DNA from: Halarcobacter anaerophilus | GTDB taxonomy: Bacteria; Campylobacterota; Campylobacteria; Campylobacterales; Arcobacteraceae | Direction: 5' to 3' | Length of the DNA: 64,000 nt | Assembly: GCF_006459125.1 (NCBI RefSeq) | Contig: NZ_CP041070.1 | Location: 2,666,001-2,730,000, forward strand | Shown: positions 26,987-36,588 of the stretch, piece by piece | Position numbering within the stretch: position 1 is the stretch's first letter | How the letters are laid out: every line of letters starts with the position of its first letter | Notes under the pieces: model-generated | What the model saw: the letters and a program-made list of their open reading frames with translations, nothing else | Database searches by the model: none | What the model was told of the DNA's origin: nothing | Made by a program: the position numbers and the translations under genes

Positions 26987-27002
26987 ATCAAGATAAATTG
27001 AT
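26987..27002. promoter_or_regulatory. Probable ArsR operator upstream of arsR
   Basis: ATCAA-GATAAA-TTGAT, with half sites and spacing the same as the site at 26236-26251 upstream of arsB. The repeat in two places, each just ahead of an arsenic gene, is the main evidence that it is an operator and not chance AT-rich sequence. Confidence 0.65.
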
Positions 27003-27010
27003 ATATTTTT

Positions 27011-27045
27011 TTAAAAAAGAAAAAAAGGGGAAGACCTATCCCCTT
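27011..27045 (-). terminator. Rho-independent terminator of tkt
   Basis: AAGGGGA (27025-27031) pairs with TCCCCTT (27039-27045), and the minus-strand transcript continues into a T-rich run (A-rich 27011-27024 on the plus strand). It begins 5 bases after the tkt stop. This is the strongest GC-stem terminator in the window. Confidence 0.85.
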
Positions 27046-27049
27046 CCTT

Positions 27050-28960
27050 CTATAACTCTTTTTTAATTTTTTCTACTAATATTTCAGGAGTAAATCCAAA
27101 CTCGTTAAACAGTTCTGACGCAGGTCCTGAAGCTCCGAAAGTAACCATACCGTAAACTACGTCCGCAAACTTATAATACTCCAAGCCTCTTGCTGCCTCA
27201 ACTGCAAAGACTTTTGTATTTGGATCTATAATCGTACTGATATACTCTTTATCTTGCTCCAAAAGAAGATCAAAACAAGGAACAGAAACAACATTTGCTT
27301 TAACTCCCTCTTCTTCTAACTTACAAGCAACTTGCAAACTTAAAAATACTTCACTACCGCTTGCCATTATCGTAACTGTAGCACCTTCTCTTTTTTTCAG
27401 CAAATAACCGCCGTTTTCAACATTTCCGTATGCTCTTTCGTTTTTCAATACTTGCAGACCTTGTCTTGAACAAACAAATGCCGTAGGTGATTTCATTTTT
27501 AAAGCAACTTTCCATGATTCAACATTTTCCGTAGCATCTGCCGGTCTAAATGTATAAAAATTCGGTAAAGCTCTAAATTGACTTAAGTGTTCTATAGGTT
27601 GGTGCGTAGGTCCGTCTTCTCCAACGCCGATTGAATCGTGAGTCCAAATAAAGTGTTGTGGAATACTTGCTAAAGCTGCAATTCTTGCACTTGGTTTTAA
27701 ATAATCGGAAAATACAAAGAATGTTGCAGAAAATACCCTAAATAATCCATAAAGATTCATTGCATTTGTCATTGCTGCCATTGCATGTTCTTTAATTCCA
27801 AAGTGGATATTTCTTCCGTTTGGAAAATCACCCAGACCTTTTAATTCTGTTTTATTTGACGGAGCAAGATCGGCACTTCCACCTAAAAAGCCAGGGATTG
27901 CTTTTGCGATTGCATTTAAAATCTGATGGTTTGATGCTCTTGTCGCTACAGATGTACCTTCTTCAAATTCAGGATAAACAATAGAATCAAAATCCGGGTT
28001 TTGTAGTTTTTTGATTTTTTCTTTTGTTTCTTGGCTTAAAGACTCTTTCCAAGCATTTTCAGCTTCAACACCTTTGATTAATTTATCAAAAGCTCCTTTA
28101 ATATCATAAGGAACTACAAATTTTTCATCAGGATTAAAACCGGCTTTAATTTTTGATTCTCTAATCTCTTCTTCGCCTAAAGGAGCTCCGTGAGTATGAT
28201 GGCTTCCTTCCAATGTTGAAGCACCTTTACCTATTGAAGTAGTTGCTATGATAATTACAGGTTTATCACAAGATTTTGCAGTAACTATTGCTTTATCAAT
28301 TTGATCAAAATTATGACCGTCTATTTCTAAAACTTCAAAATTGGCTGCTTGAAATCTTTTTTTAACATTTTCACTCCAAGAAATAGAAGTATCACCTTCA
28401 ATAGTAATAGAGTTTGAATCATAAATTAATATTAGATTATCCAAACCTAAGTGCCCTGCCGTTGCACATGCTTCATATGAGATCCCTTCTTGTAAATCTC
28501 CATCTCCGCAAAGACAATATACTTTATGAGTGATTACATCTTTTCCTAAAAGGTTTTGTGCATATTTTGCTGCCATTGCAAAACCTACGGCATTTGCAAT
28601 ACCTTGACCTAAAGGTCCCGTTGTTATCTCTACACCGTGAGTATGACCGTATTCAGGGTGTCCGGGTGTTTTTGAGTTAAATTGTCTAAATTCTCTCATA
28701 TCAGGCAGACTTACGTCAAATCCCCAAAGATGAAGTAATGAATATACTAAAGCCGAAGCATGCCCGCCGCTAAATACCAATCTATCTCTGTTTAACCATT
28801 TATCATTTGCGGGATTTAAATTTAAATGAGAGCTTAATACTGTTGCTATATCCGCCATTCCCATTGGTGCACCAGGATGTCCGGAGTTTGCTTTTTGAAC
28901 CATATCAGCAGCTAAAAATCTTATTGTATCAGCTTGCTTTTGAAGTAGTTGTTTTGACAT
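27050..28960 (-). CDS. tkt: Transketolase
   Basis: Thiamine-diphosphate enzyme that transfers two-carbon units in the non-oxidative pentose phosphate pathway. The 636-residue protein shows NSGHPGAPMGMADI near the N terminus and the ThDP-Mg motif GDGDLQEGISYEA. The pyrimidine-domain GIKEHAMAAMTNAMNLYG contains the catalytic Glu, and THDSIGVGEDGPTHQP and a C-terminal domain follow. The length is typical. It stands alone, with its own terminator. Together with transaldolase at 24-1019 it completes the non-oxidative branch. Confidence 0.95.
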   Translation of the reverse strand: MSKQLLQKQADTIRFLAADMVQKANSGHPGAPMGMADIATVLSSHLNLNPANDKWLNRDRLVFSGGHASALVYSLLHLWGFDVSLPDMREFRQFNSKTPGHPEYGHTHGVEITTGPLGQGIANAVGFAMAAKYAQNLLGKDVITHKVYCLCGDGDLQEGISYEACATAGHLGLDNLILIYDSNSITIEGDTSISWSENVKKRFQAANFEVLEIDGHNFDQIDKAIVTAKSCDKPVIIIATTSIGKGASTLEGSHHTHGAPLGEEEIRESKIKAGFNPDEKFVVPYDIKGAFDKLIKGVEAENAWKESLSQETKEKIKKLQNPDFDSIVYPEFEEGTSVATRASNHQILNAIAKAIPGFLGGSADLAPSNKTELKGLGDFPNGRNIHFGIKEHAMAAMTNAMNLYGLFRVFSATFFVFSDYLKPSARIAALASIPQHFIWTHDSIGVGEDGPTHQPIEHLSQFRALPNFYTFRPADATENVESWKVALKMKSPTAFVCSRQGLQVLKNERAYGNVENGGYLLKKREGATVTIMASGSEVFLSLQVACKLEEEGVKANVVSVPCFDLLLEQDKEYISTIIDPNTKVFAVEAARGLEYYKFADVVYGMVTFGASGPASELFNEFGFTPEILVEKIKKEL

Positions 28961-29034
28961 AATAATCCTATGTTTTGTGATTTGTAATTCTATAAATTTT
29001 TGCGATTATAGCTAAAAAGTGTTAAATAGTTTTT

Positions 29035-29070
29035 GAAGTGTTTAATTATACTAAAATAAATAAACACTTC
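29035..29070 (-). terminator. Inverted repeat between the WG-lipoprotein gene and tkt
   Basis: GAAGTGTTTA and TAAACACTTC form a perfect 10-bp stem with a 16-base loop, starting about 12 bases after the stop of the WG-repeat gene. No T tract follows on the minus strand, so it is only a possible terminator or processing signal at the end of the secretion operon. Confidence 0.4.
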
Positions 29071-29082
29071 ATATAAATTAGG

Positions 29083-29835
29083 TTAAAAATCAAGTCCTTG
29101 ATTAAATGTTTTCCCGACAATCTCTTTACCGTCTAAATCAATATAGGTATAAAGACCGTCTGTTTTTTGAACTTTTGCCAGACCGTTTGAGTAATCTTTT
29201 TCAAATTTATATTGGGGAGATACGACTACGTTACACTCATTATCCATAAATCCCCATAAGTTATCTTTTTTGATTCTCATTCTATCTTCGCTTGATAAAA
29301 AAATCATATCATAGTCCAAAGATGACACTTCTTCCATATTTTTATTTAAACATCCATATTTAGATTTACTATCTTTTGTATAGTTTTTAACAATAATTGT
29401 TCCGTTTAAAGGTGTTCTCACATCATCATAAATCGGTTTTAGCACAACCTCAAAATTTTCATTTATAAGTCCATATTTTTTATCGACTTCAATTTTTGCA
29501 AAACCGTTTATAAACTGACCGATTGAGTCATAAACAACTTTTAATTTTAGATTGCCCTCTTCATCAATAATTCCATATTTATTATCGATATTTTTTACAA
29601 CTGCATATTTTTCACCTGATAAATGCAGCCAATGAAAGTTTAAATAATGAGGATATTTATACTCATTGTTTTCAACAGTCTTAAACTTTGATACTCTTTT
29701 ATATGTAGGTTTTACTAAAACTTTACCCTCACTGTTTAATATCCCCTCTTTATCTCCCACAGACACAACAGTACTGTTTGTACCGCACCCACTTAATAAT
29801 GCTATAAAAGCAGCTCCTGCTAAATACTTTTTCAT
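29083..29835 (-). CDS. WG-repeat lipoprotein
   Basis: A 250-residue lipoprotein with lipobox ALLSGC near the N terminus. The mature part consists of WG-type repeats: G-I-L-N-S-E-G-K, Y-G-I-I-D-E-E-G-N, Y-G-L-I-N-E-N-F, W-G-F-M-D-N-E-C and a final YTYIDLDGKEI. WG repeats are common in surface and periplasmic proteins, with unknown ligands. It is the last gene of the type I secretion operon, 10 bases after the ankyrin-OmpA gene. A role in adhesin export, anchoring or protection of the exporter is inferred from this position only. Confidence 0.8.
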   Translation of the reverse strand: MKKYLAGAAFIALLSGCGTNSTVVSVGDKEGILNSEGKVLVKPTYKRVSKFKTVENNEYKYPHYLNFHWLHLSGEKYAVVKNIDNKYGIIDEEGNLKLKVVYDSIGQFINGFAKIEVDKKYGLINENFEVVLKPIYDDVRTPLNGTIIVKNYTKDSKSKYGCLNKNMEEVSSLDYDMIFLSSEDRMRIKKDNLWGFMDNECNVVVSPQYKFEKDYSNGLAKVQKTDGLYTYIDLDGKEIVGKTFNQGLDF

Positions 29836-29845
29836 GAAGGATCCT

Positions 29846-31135
29846 TTATTTTTTATTTATCTTAAACTCAACTCTTCTAGATAAAACTTTATCTTCTATG
29901 CCGTTTTCGTCATAAATCAAATTATCATATGACATCCCTTTAAAAGAGTAAACTTTATCTAACCAATCTTTACTGTTTTCAACTATTTTTTTATCAATAT
30001 TAAAGGTGTAACTATATACTTCACTTGCTCTTTTTTCAGAAAGAATTTTATTTAATTTATATCTCTCTTCATCACTTCTTGCACTTCCGTATTCAGAAGA
30101 AGTATGCCCTTCAACTCTTATTTGCGCAATTTGATTTTTATATTTTTCAAGAACTTTCAAATATCTCGGGAAAAAATCATCCAAAATAGTTTTAAATTTT
30201 CTATTTATTTCACTGCTTCCTACTTTATATAAAACATTTGGATCTTTGAATCTGAAAATCAAACCGTTCTTATCTAGCTGCGCATTCCAAGGTTTAAAAT
30301 CTTCGGCAAACTCACTTTCTAAAGCCTCATAAAGCCCTTTGATATACTCATTTTTTACCTCTTTTTTTATTTGTAACTCTTTTAAAGATGCTGTTGCAAT
30401 AGCTCTATCTATACTATTTGTTCCTACTGCCGTTACTAAATAGTCTGACTCATCTTTTATATTGTTTAATGTTGCACAATATTCACTGCCTTCTATCTGT
30501 GCGTTAAAAGGACCTACAGGTTTCATTGAATCAATAGAATCTTTTGATAAGGTTATATCTATATTTGTTGCTACTCCAGTAGGAATTTCTCCGCAGATTT
30601 TTTTTGAGCCTTCATCATAACTTTTAAGATTGATTGTCAAATTCTCACACATCTTTGTAATATCATCACTTTGTAGCATCATTGCAATATACAAATCTCT
30701 GTTTTTTGAAGCATTATGTAAAGGAGTCATTTTAAATCTATCTTTTACACTCTTTTCTGCCTTATTACAAATTAAAAATCTCGACATTGCATTTGTACCG
30801 TTTCTTGTTGAGTCTAAAAGAGGTGTATCACCGTAAATATCCACACTATTTACGCCGGCATTATGTTCAAGCAGTTTTTTTGCAATATCTAATTGATTTA
30901 ATCTCACGGCCAGATGCATCGGTGTATATCCGTATTTATCTCTTGCATTTACATCAGTTCCTTTTGAGATAAGCTCATCTGCCAGTGCTTTATCCTTTGC
31001 TCTAATAGCATCATGAAGAGGTAACTCATTTAAAATATCGCTTCCATTGTTAGTTATCTCTGTTTTTTGACTACACCCTATAAATGTAAATAACGTAATA
31101 ATTGTAATAAATATAACATTTTTAAATTTTTTCAC
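29846..31135 (-). CDS. Ankyrin-repeat lipoprotein with C-terminal OmpA domain
   Basis: A 429-residue lipoprotein with lipobox FIGC near residue 20. Three to four ankyrin repeats lie at about residues 38-165 (PLHDAIRAKD, YGYTPMHLAVRLNQ, GDTPLLDSTRNG, MTPLHNASKN). A middle region carries a cysteine pair. The C-terminal OmpA-like peptidoglycan-binding domain at about 300-429 has IRVEGHTSSEYG and LSEKRASEVYSY. OmpA-type proteins often accompany type I adhesin exporters. Here it lies between hlyD and the WG-lipoprotein gene. It is a paralogue of the ankyrin lipoprotein at 57305, which lacks the OmpA domain. Confidence 0.85.
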   Translation of the reverse strand: MKKFKNVIFITIITLFTFIGCSQKTEITNNGSDILNELPLHDAIRAKDKALADELISKGTDVNARDKYGYTPMHLAVRLNQLDIAKKLLEHNAGVNSVDIYGDTPLLDSTRNGTNAMSRFLICNKAEKSVKDRFKMTPLHNASKNRDLYIAMMLQSDDITKMCENLTINLKSYDEGSKKICGEIPTGVATNIDITLSKDSIDSMKPVGPFNAQIEGSEYCATLNNIKDESDYLVTAVGTNSIDRAIATASLKELQIKKEVKNEYIKGLYEALESEFAEDFKPWNAQLDKNGLIFRFKDPNVLYKVGSSEINRKFKTILDDFFPRYLKVLEKYKNQIAQIRVEGHTSSEYGSARSDEERYKLNKILSEKRASEVYSYTFNIDKKIVENSKDWLDKVYSFKGMSYDNLIYDENGIEDKVLSRRVEFKINKK

Positions 31136-31153
31136 TTTTAATCCTTAATATGA

Positions 31154-32497
31154 TTATCGTTCGTGTAACGAATTTTGTTTTATCTTAAGTATTGGTTTAA
31201 GAATAAAATCCATAATTGATTTTTCTCCCGTAACAATATCCACACTTGCTACCATACCGGGAATAATAGGCAGTTTTTCACCATCTTTTTCCAAATAGTT
31301 TTGTTTAGTTTTTACTACGACTTTATAATAACTTTTCCCATCTTTGCTATCTTTATCAATTATACTATCTGCCGAAATTTCAACAATCTGTCCTTCTAAT
31401 CCGCCGTAAATAGAAAAATCATAAGCAGTAATTTTCACTATTGCTTTTTGTTTAGGATTAATAAAAGCAATATCCCTTGGATCGATTTTTGCCTCAACCA
31501 ATAAAATTTCACTGTCAGGCACAATATCTATTAGTTCTTGTCCCGGTTGAACAACTCCTCCTATTGTATTTACATATATCTCTTTTATAATACCGTCAAC
31601 AGGCGATTTCATTACTGTTTTTTGTACTTTATCGCTATCTGAAACTTTTCTGGCTTCTGCTTTATTTAACTCAACTAAAATTTTTTGATACTCTTTTGAA
31701 GCCTCTGTCCTAAAAGATCTAATTTTTTCAGATACCTTATTTTCTGCCTCACTTATAGCAAATCTAGATCTAGGAATCGATAATTCGGCAGACTTTAAAT
31801 CCCCTTTTAATTCTTGATACTCTTTTTCTATATTTATTAAATCTACTTTTGATTTTGCACCTGATTGAACTAGATTTTTAATAGTTTTTCTTTGTAATTG
31901 AACTAATTTTAAATTTCTTTCTAATTGTGATTTTTGGGCTTTTATCTCTTCTAATTCTTGTTTTTTTTGATTTAATTGTGCTTTTAAAACTTGAACCGAA
32001 CTTTTTAATTCTTGAACCCTGTTTTTAAAAAGGGTTGTCTCCGAAGCTATATAATCTCCTGCTATTTTTTTAACATCATCATTATATTTAAGTTCCGGAA
32101 TAGGTTTGTCAACATCAATATTAGATTCAATTTTCAGCCGTTCTAACATTGCCATCCATTGACTGATTCCTTCTTGATTTTCTTCTAATGTTGCTTGAAA
32201 TCTTGTTGTATCAATTTTGACCAAAGGCTGCCCTATTTTCACATGCTCACCGTTTTTTACCAAAATTTCTTCAATTTCTCCACCGTCATAAGATTGTATC
32301 GTTTGTATTTTATTTGTAGGAATAACTTTCCCTTGACCTCTTGTAAGTTCATCTATTTTTGCAAAATTTGCCCAAATAATTACAAATAGAAAAAATCCCA
32401 CTATTGTAAAAAAGATTAAATCTATTTTAAATTTTGGTTTTTCATGGGCTTGTCCGTATAAAGAATGAACAAAATTTACATCATTTTCTTTTGTCAT
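31154..32497 (-). CDS. Type I secretion membrane-fusion protein (HlyD/LapC family)
   Basis: Periplasmic adaptor linking the ABC exporter to the TolC-like channel. The 447-residue protein has a short cytoplasmic N terminus and one membrane helix at about residues 27-47. A lipoyl-like half motif follows (IQTIQSYDGGEIEEILVKNGEHV), then long coiled coils at about 140-290, the second lipoyl half (VKSPVDGIIKEIYVNTIGGVVQPG) and a beta-barrel domain. Its start overlaps the ABC exporter gene by 4 bases. Most probably it exports the giant adhesin at 38135-57220. Confidence 0.92.
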   Translation of the reverse strand: MTKENDVNFVHSLYGQAHEKPKFKIDLIFFTIVGFFLFVIIWANFAKIDELTRGQGKVIPTNKIQTIQSYDGGEIEEILVKNGEHVKIGQPLVKIDTTRFQATLEENQEGISQWMAMLERLKIESNIDVDKPIPELKYNDDVKKIAGDYIASETTLFKNRVQELKSSVQVLKAQLNQKKQELEEIKAQKSQLERNLKLVQLQRKTIKNLVQSGAKSKVDLINIEKEYQELKGDLKSAELSIPRSRFAISEAENKVSEKIRSFRTEASKEYQKILVELNKAEARKVSDSDKVQKTVMKSPVDGIIKEIYVNTIGGVVQPGQELIDIVPDSEILLVEAKIDPRDIAFINPKQKAIVKITAYDFSIYGGLEGQIVEISADSIIDKDSKDGKSYYKVVVKTKQNYLEKDGEKLPIIPGMVASVDIVTGEKSIMDFILKPILKIKQNSLHER

Positions 32498-34656
32498 CTT
32501 ATATTCCCGCCTTTTGCAAAAATTTCTTCTTTTTTCCCGTCGGCAATTACTTGACCGTTTTCTAAAACAATTACTCTGTCAACTAAAGATAAAATTGAGA
32601 CTTTATGAGTAATAAGAATTAATGTTTTATCTTTTATTATTCTAGACATCTTATCAATAAATACTTTTTCCGTTTGTCTATCCATTGAATTAGTCGGTTC
32701 ATCCAAAATCATTATATTTGGATTAGAGACTAAAGCTCTGGCTAATGCAACAGATTGAATCTCCCCACCGCTTAAACCTTCACCTCTTTCACCTACTATT
32801 AAATCATATCCCGATTCATGTTTTGATAAAAAATCATGAACTCCTGCAATCATTGAAGCCCTTAAAACTTCTTCATCCGTCGCAAAAGGTTCCCCTATGG
32901 TAATATTATCTTTAATACTACCCATAAAAAGAAAAGGTTCTTGAGGAACAACCCCTATTGCACGTCTTAAATCCACCGGGTCAATCTGTCTTACATCTGT
33001 TTGATCCACAAGCACGGAACCGCTTGTAGGGACATAAAGGTTTTGTAATAGTTTAATCAAAGTAGATTTTCCTGAGCCGATTTTTCCTAATATTGCAACT
33101 TTTTCACCCTCTTTTATCTTTAAATTAATTCCTTTTAAAGCATTAAAATTTTGTGTTTTATAAGAAAAAACAACATCTTTAAACTCTATATCACCTTTTA
33201 AATCAGGTCTGCTTAAATAAGTTTTATTCTCCCTTTCTACTTGCATATTCATAACTTCATCTATATTTCTAAGAGAAAGCATTGTTCTGTCAAATCTTAT
33301 AATCATTCCTACAACATGTGAAATTGGGGCAATTACTCGTCCGTTTAGAATCATAGAAGCAATTATTCCACCCATTGTCATTTCACCTTCACTTGCCAAA
33401 TATACTCCGCCTATTACTATAGCTATATTTGAAAACTGAGAAATAAAAGTGGTAAAATATGTGGCAATTTGAGATAGAAATTGAGATTTTTCATTATGAT
33501 ACACTGTTTGATTAATCGATTTATCCCAATGTGTTTTCATACGATTTTGACCTCGTACACTCTTTATAATATCTAAACCTGCAACCGTTTCATTTAAAGT
33601 TGTATGCTTTATTTGATCCTCTTTTGTTGAAGCTTCAACGGTTTTTTTAATAGGTTTTTTTATAAACCATGAAAAAATCAGAGTAATAAAAATAGAAGCA
33701 ATACTAATCCAACCAAGAGCTCCTCCGATGTAAAAAATTATTGCTACAAAAATAAAAATAAAAGGAATATCCACTAAAGTTGTAATAGTGGCTGTAGCAA
33801 AAAAATCTCTTATTGATTCAAATGATTGTAAACGGTTTACAAACATTCCCGTTGAAGCAGGTCTCTCCTCAAGCCTTAAATTAAGTAATTGATCAAAAAT
33901 TTTATTACTCATTACAACATCGGCACGTTTACTGGCTTTTCCAAGATAATAAGACCTAATAAGTTTTAATGCCAAATCAAAAAGCATAACAAAAAGTATA
34001 CCTATAGCCAAAGCCCATAAGGTATCAATTGCATTATTAGGCAAAACTCTGTCATAAACATTCATTGTAAAAAGAGGAGTTGCTATTACGAACATATTAA
34101 TAAAAATTGAAGCTAAGGCTGTTTTTAAGTATATATCTTTATTTCTTTTTATTGCATCCCAAAACCATTTTTGGGGTTTTGGAATAATAATACTGTTAGT
34201 AACTCTATTTTCAAAATTATATTCAGGTTTTATGATTATGGCTTTACCCACATATTGGTCTTCAAGCTCATCAATTTTCATATTTACCTGCCCTTCACTA
34301 AGTCCGGGAACCATAACGATTGCTTCATTTTTTTCTAAGTCATAATCAAGCAGTACCATAGATCTACTCTTATCGGTAATTAAAACTACGGGAAGAGCTA
34401 ATTTTGAAATATCTTTTATCTTTTCTCTTGAAACAAATTTAGAGATTAGACCGATTTTTTTTGAAGATAAAATAAAAGTGTCTACATCCATTATGCTATT
34501 ATGTAAAGCCATACCGTAAATCAAAGACTCTTTTGAAGTTGCCCTTTGATAAAACTTTGCTAGGAAAAGCAGACTCTCTAAAAGAGTATCTACTTTTCGT
34601 CTTTCTTGAAGAACCTCTACTTTTTCATCAAATTGATCAATCTCTGTATTGGACAA
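32494..34656 (-). CDS. Type I secretion ABC transporter (LapB-like)
   Basis: A 720-residue fused permease-ATPase. Residues 1 to about 150 form a C39-peptidase-like domain without an evident catalytic Cys, as in exporters of RTX adhesins that do not cleave a leader. Five to six membrane helices follow at about 170-450. The nucleotide-binding domain has Walker A GKIGSGKST near residue 525, signature LSGGEIQSVALARAL near 628 and Walker B IMILDEP near 650. It lies between tolC-like (14-base gap) and hlyD-like genes. The full adhesin exporter set is therefore present. Confidence 0.92.
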   Translation of the reverse strand: MSNTEIDQFDEKVEVLQERRKVDTLLESLLFLAKFYQRATSKESLIYGMALHNSIMDVDTFILSSKKIGLISKFVSREKIKDISKLALPVVLITDKSRSMVLLDYDLEKNEAIVMVPGLSEGQVNMKIDELEDQYVGKAIIIKPEYNFENRVTNSIIIPKPQKWFWDAIKRNKDIYLKTALASIFINMFVIATPLFTMNVYDRVLPNNAIDTLWALAIGILFVMLFDLALKLIRSYYLGKASKRADVVMSNKIFDQLLNLRLEERPASTGMFVNRLQSFESIRDFFATATITTLVDIPFIFIFVAIIFYIGGALGWISIASIFITLIFSWFIKKPIKKTVEASTKEDQIKHTTLNETVAGLDIIKSVRGQNRMKTHWDKSINQTVYHNEKSQFLSQIATYFTTFISQFSNIAIVIGGVYLASEGEMTMGGIIASMILNGRVIAPISHVVGMIIRFDRTMLSLRNIDEVMNMQVERENKTYLSRPDLKGDIEFKDVVFSYKTQNFNALKGINLKIKEGEKVAILGKIGSGKSTLIKLLQNLYVPTSGSVLVDQTDVRQIDPVDLRRAIGVVPQEPFLFMGSIKDNITIGEPFATDEEVLRASMIAGVHDFLSKHESGYDLIVGERGEGLSGGEIQSVALARALVSNPNIMILDEPTNSMDRQTEKVFIDKMSRIIKDKTLILITHKVSILSLVDRVIVLENGQVIADGKKEEIFAKGGNIR

Positions 34657-34670
34657 ATAATTTCCTTATT

Positions 34671-36449
34671 TTAATTAATAGTTTTATTTTTTTCTATTAG
34701 CTTTCTATGTTTATCTAAATAATCAACATAAACATTTGATTTTATTCCTTTAGCACTTAAAGCTACCATCGCATTATTAGCATCTTTTAAGTTATTATAA
34801 CTTCCATATAATAACTTTGTATCAGAACCAACATTATAGCTATATAAAGATTTATCGTCTTTTAAATTATATTTTTGTCTAAAACTATTAATATCCTCTT
34901 CTTTAGTATCTAAAGTAGCGACATTTATCGTATATTTTCCTTTAGGCAAGATATCTTTTTGGGCTTTTTTATCTGCAAGACTCTCTTTTGGAGGATTATT
35001 AATTAAATTATTTATCTCCAAATCTAAATTTGATTCTATTCCCAACTCTTTTAACACATCTTCATCTAAAGGCATATCTTTGTCATTCATATTCGTATCG
35101 GGTTTTTTCATCGGATTAACGTACTCTTTATGAACATATGCTTTACACGTTTGATCTTTTGATTTTAAAAGAGCTTCACTTAGAATTCCCATTTTTTCTA
35201 ATAAATCAAAATATTTTGCATATACGTCCATCTCTTGACTTAAAGTATCAACTTGAGAATTATACAAATCCGATTCAGCATCCAAAATATCAATAAAAGT
35301 TCTAGTTCCGTCTTGAAGTTGTTTTAAATATACATCTCTTATATTTCTATTATCTACTACATATCTTCTTAAATTTGCCAATCTTTGTTTTGAGATTGTG
35401 TAAGCATTATAAGATGTAGTAATTTCCTCTTTTACTTCATTTACGACATTATCTAAAACTTTTTGCTGCTCTTTTAAGAAGAGTTTTTCTCTTTGAGTTG
35501 CGTGATAAGTTTTCCCTCCTTCAAAAATATTCCAATCTAAAAGAAGTCTTGCTCTATGAATATCTTGACTTCCATTCTCTTCATACTCCAAATCATCGTC
35601 CCATACGGACTGCCATTGAAACCGTAAGGTAGGTAAATATCTAGATTCTGCTTGTGCTATATTTTCCCTTTGTTCTTTTACTTTTTCAATCTGTTCTAGG
35701 ATTTTAAAGTTTTTTATATTTGCCACTTCAACCGTTTTTTCCAATGTATTAGGGATCAAAGTTTGATTAATCTCAGGTCTACAAACCTTTCCGTCAGTCG
35801 GAGTTTGAGTAAATTTTATATATTTGTTTAGAGCTTCATCTTCTAATTGTTTTTGCTCTAAATATCTATCTGTTATATAATGTTTTTTAGAATTTACTTC
35901 ATAACTTTCAAGTATCTCTCCACTAATTGACTCTTTCTCTTTTGCAATTACAAGATAATCATCATGTAATTTTAAATTATTCTCCGAAAGATTCATAAGT
36001 TCTTCATACATAACTAAATCCATATAACTGTCAATAGCACCTCTGATTATCTCTTCGACTCTTTGGGTACTTCTATACTTATTCCCGTAATATTGATACC
36101 TTGCTCCTGCAACTTCACTTGGAGTTCTTCCTCCGTCATAAAGTATCTGCTCTAAGGTTAAAGTGGCATTATATCCATCTTTATCCTGAGTGCTTGGATC
36201 ATCAGGATAATTATCATCTCTATCAGACCTTGTTTTAGAATCTTCTAGATATCCTGAAAAATCAATTGTCGGATAATAATCACCCTTTTCTTCATCCACA
36301 TATTTTTTATAGGCATCTTTATTGAACTTCTCTGATAAGATATCAGGGTTTGCTCCTATTGTTTGCTCTACAACATCTTTTACGCTTGTAGCATATAATG
36401 TAGAAGTTAAAATAGAAGATACGGCTATACTTATAATATACTTGTTCAT
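34671..36449 (-). CDS. TolC-family outer membrane protein with C-terminal SPOR-like domain
   Basis: Outer-membrane channel of the type I secretion system, 592 residues against about 430-480 for most relatives. A signal peptide ends near residue 20. The two TolC-type helical repeats cover about 25-425, including the YDGGRTPSEVAGARYQYYG and LDWNIFEGGKTYHATQREK segments. A charged linker follows. Residues about 504-580 (KGKYTINVATL, KLLYGSYNNLKDANNAMVAL) look like a SPOR peptidoglycan-binding domain. That would tie the channel to the cell wall. It heads the operon, followed by ABC, HlyD, ankyrin-OmpA and WG genes. Confidence 0.87.
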   Translation of the reverse strand: MNKYIISIAVSSILTSTLYATSVKDVVEQTIGANPDILSEKFNKDAYKKYVDEEKGDYYPTIDFSGYLEDSKTRSDRDDNYPDDPSTQDKDGYNATLTLEQILYDGGRTPSEVAGARYQYYGNKYRSTQRVEEIIRGAIDSYMDLVMYEELMNLSENNLKLHDDYLVIAKEKESISGEILESYEVNSKKHYITDRYLEQKQLEDEALNKYIKFTQTPTDGKVCRPEINQTLIPNTLEKTVEVANIKNFKILEQIEKVKEQRENIAQAESRYLPTLRFQWQSVWDDDLEYEENGSQDIHRARLLLDWNIFEGGKTYHATQREKLFLKEQQKVLDNVVNEVKEEITTSYNAYTISKQRLANLRRYVVDNRNIRDVYLKQLQDGTRTFIDILDAESDLYNSQVDTLSQEMDVYAKYFDLLEKMGILSEALLKSKDQTCKAYVHKEYVNPMKKPDTNMNDKDMPLDEDVLKELGIESNLDLEINNLINNPPKESLADKKAQKDILPKGKYTINVATLDTKEEDINSFRQKYNLKDDKSLYSYNVGSDTKLLYGSYNNLKDANNAMVALSAKGIKSNVYVDYLDKHRKLIEKNKTIN

Positions 36450-36577
36450 AATAACCCTTCTTTTAAGAATATTTATAGATTTTACTTAAAAATTTATAAA
36501 AGTTACTTCAAAAAAAGTAGATTCTTTATTATTTTCTTATTTTTATTTAAATAAAATTATATTTATTAACAAAAAGG

Positions 36578-36583
36578 TATAAT
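36578..36583 (+). promoter_or_regulatory. -10 element next to the response regulator start
   Basis: TATAAT ends five bases before the ATG at 36589, so a transcript starting at the usual distance would be leaderless. An AAAAAGG stretch (36571-36577) could instead be a ribosome binding site on a longer message. The 139-base divergent gap also serves the tolC-like operon. Confidence 0.45.
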
Positions 36584-36588
36584 TTTAT

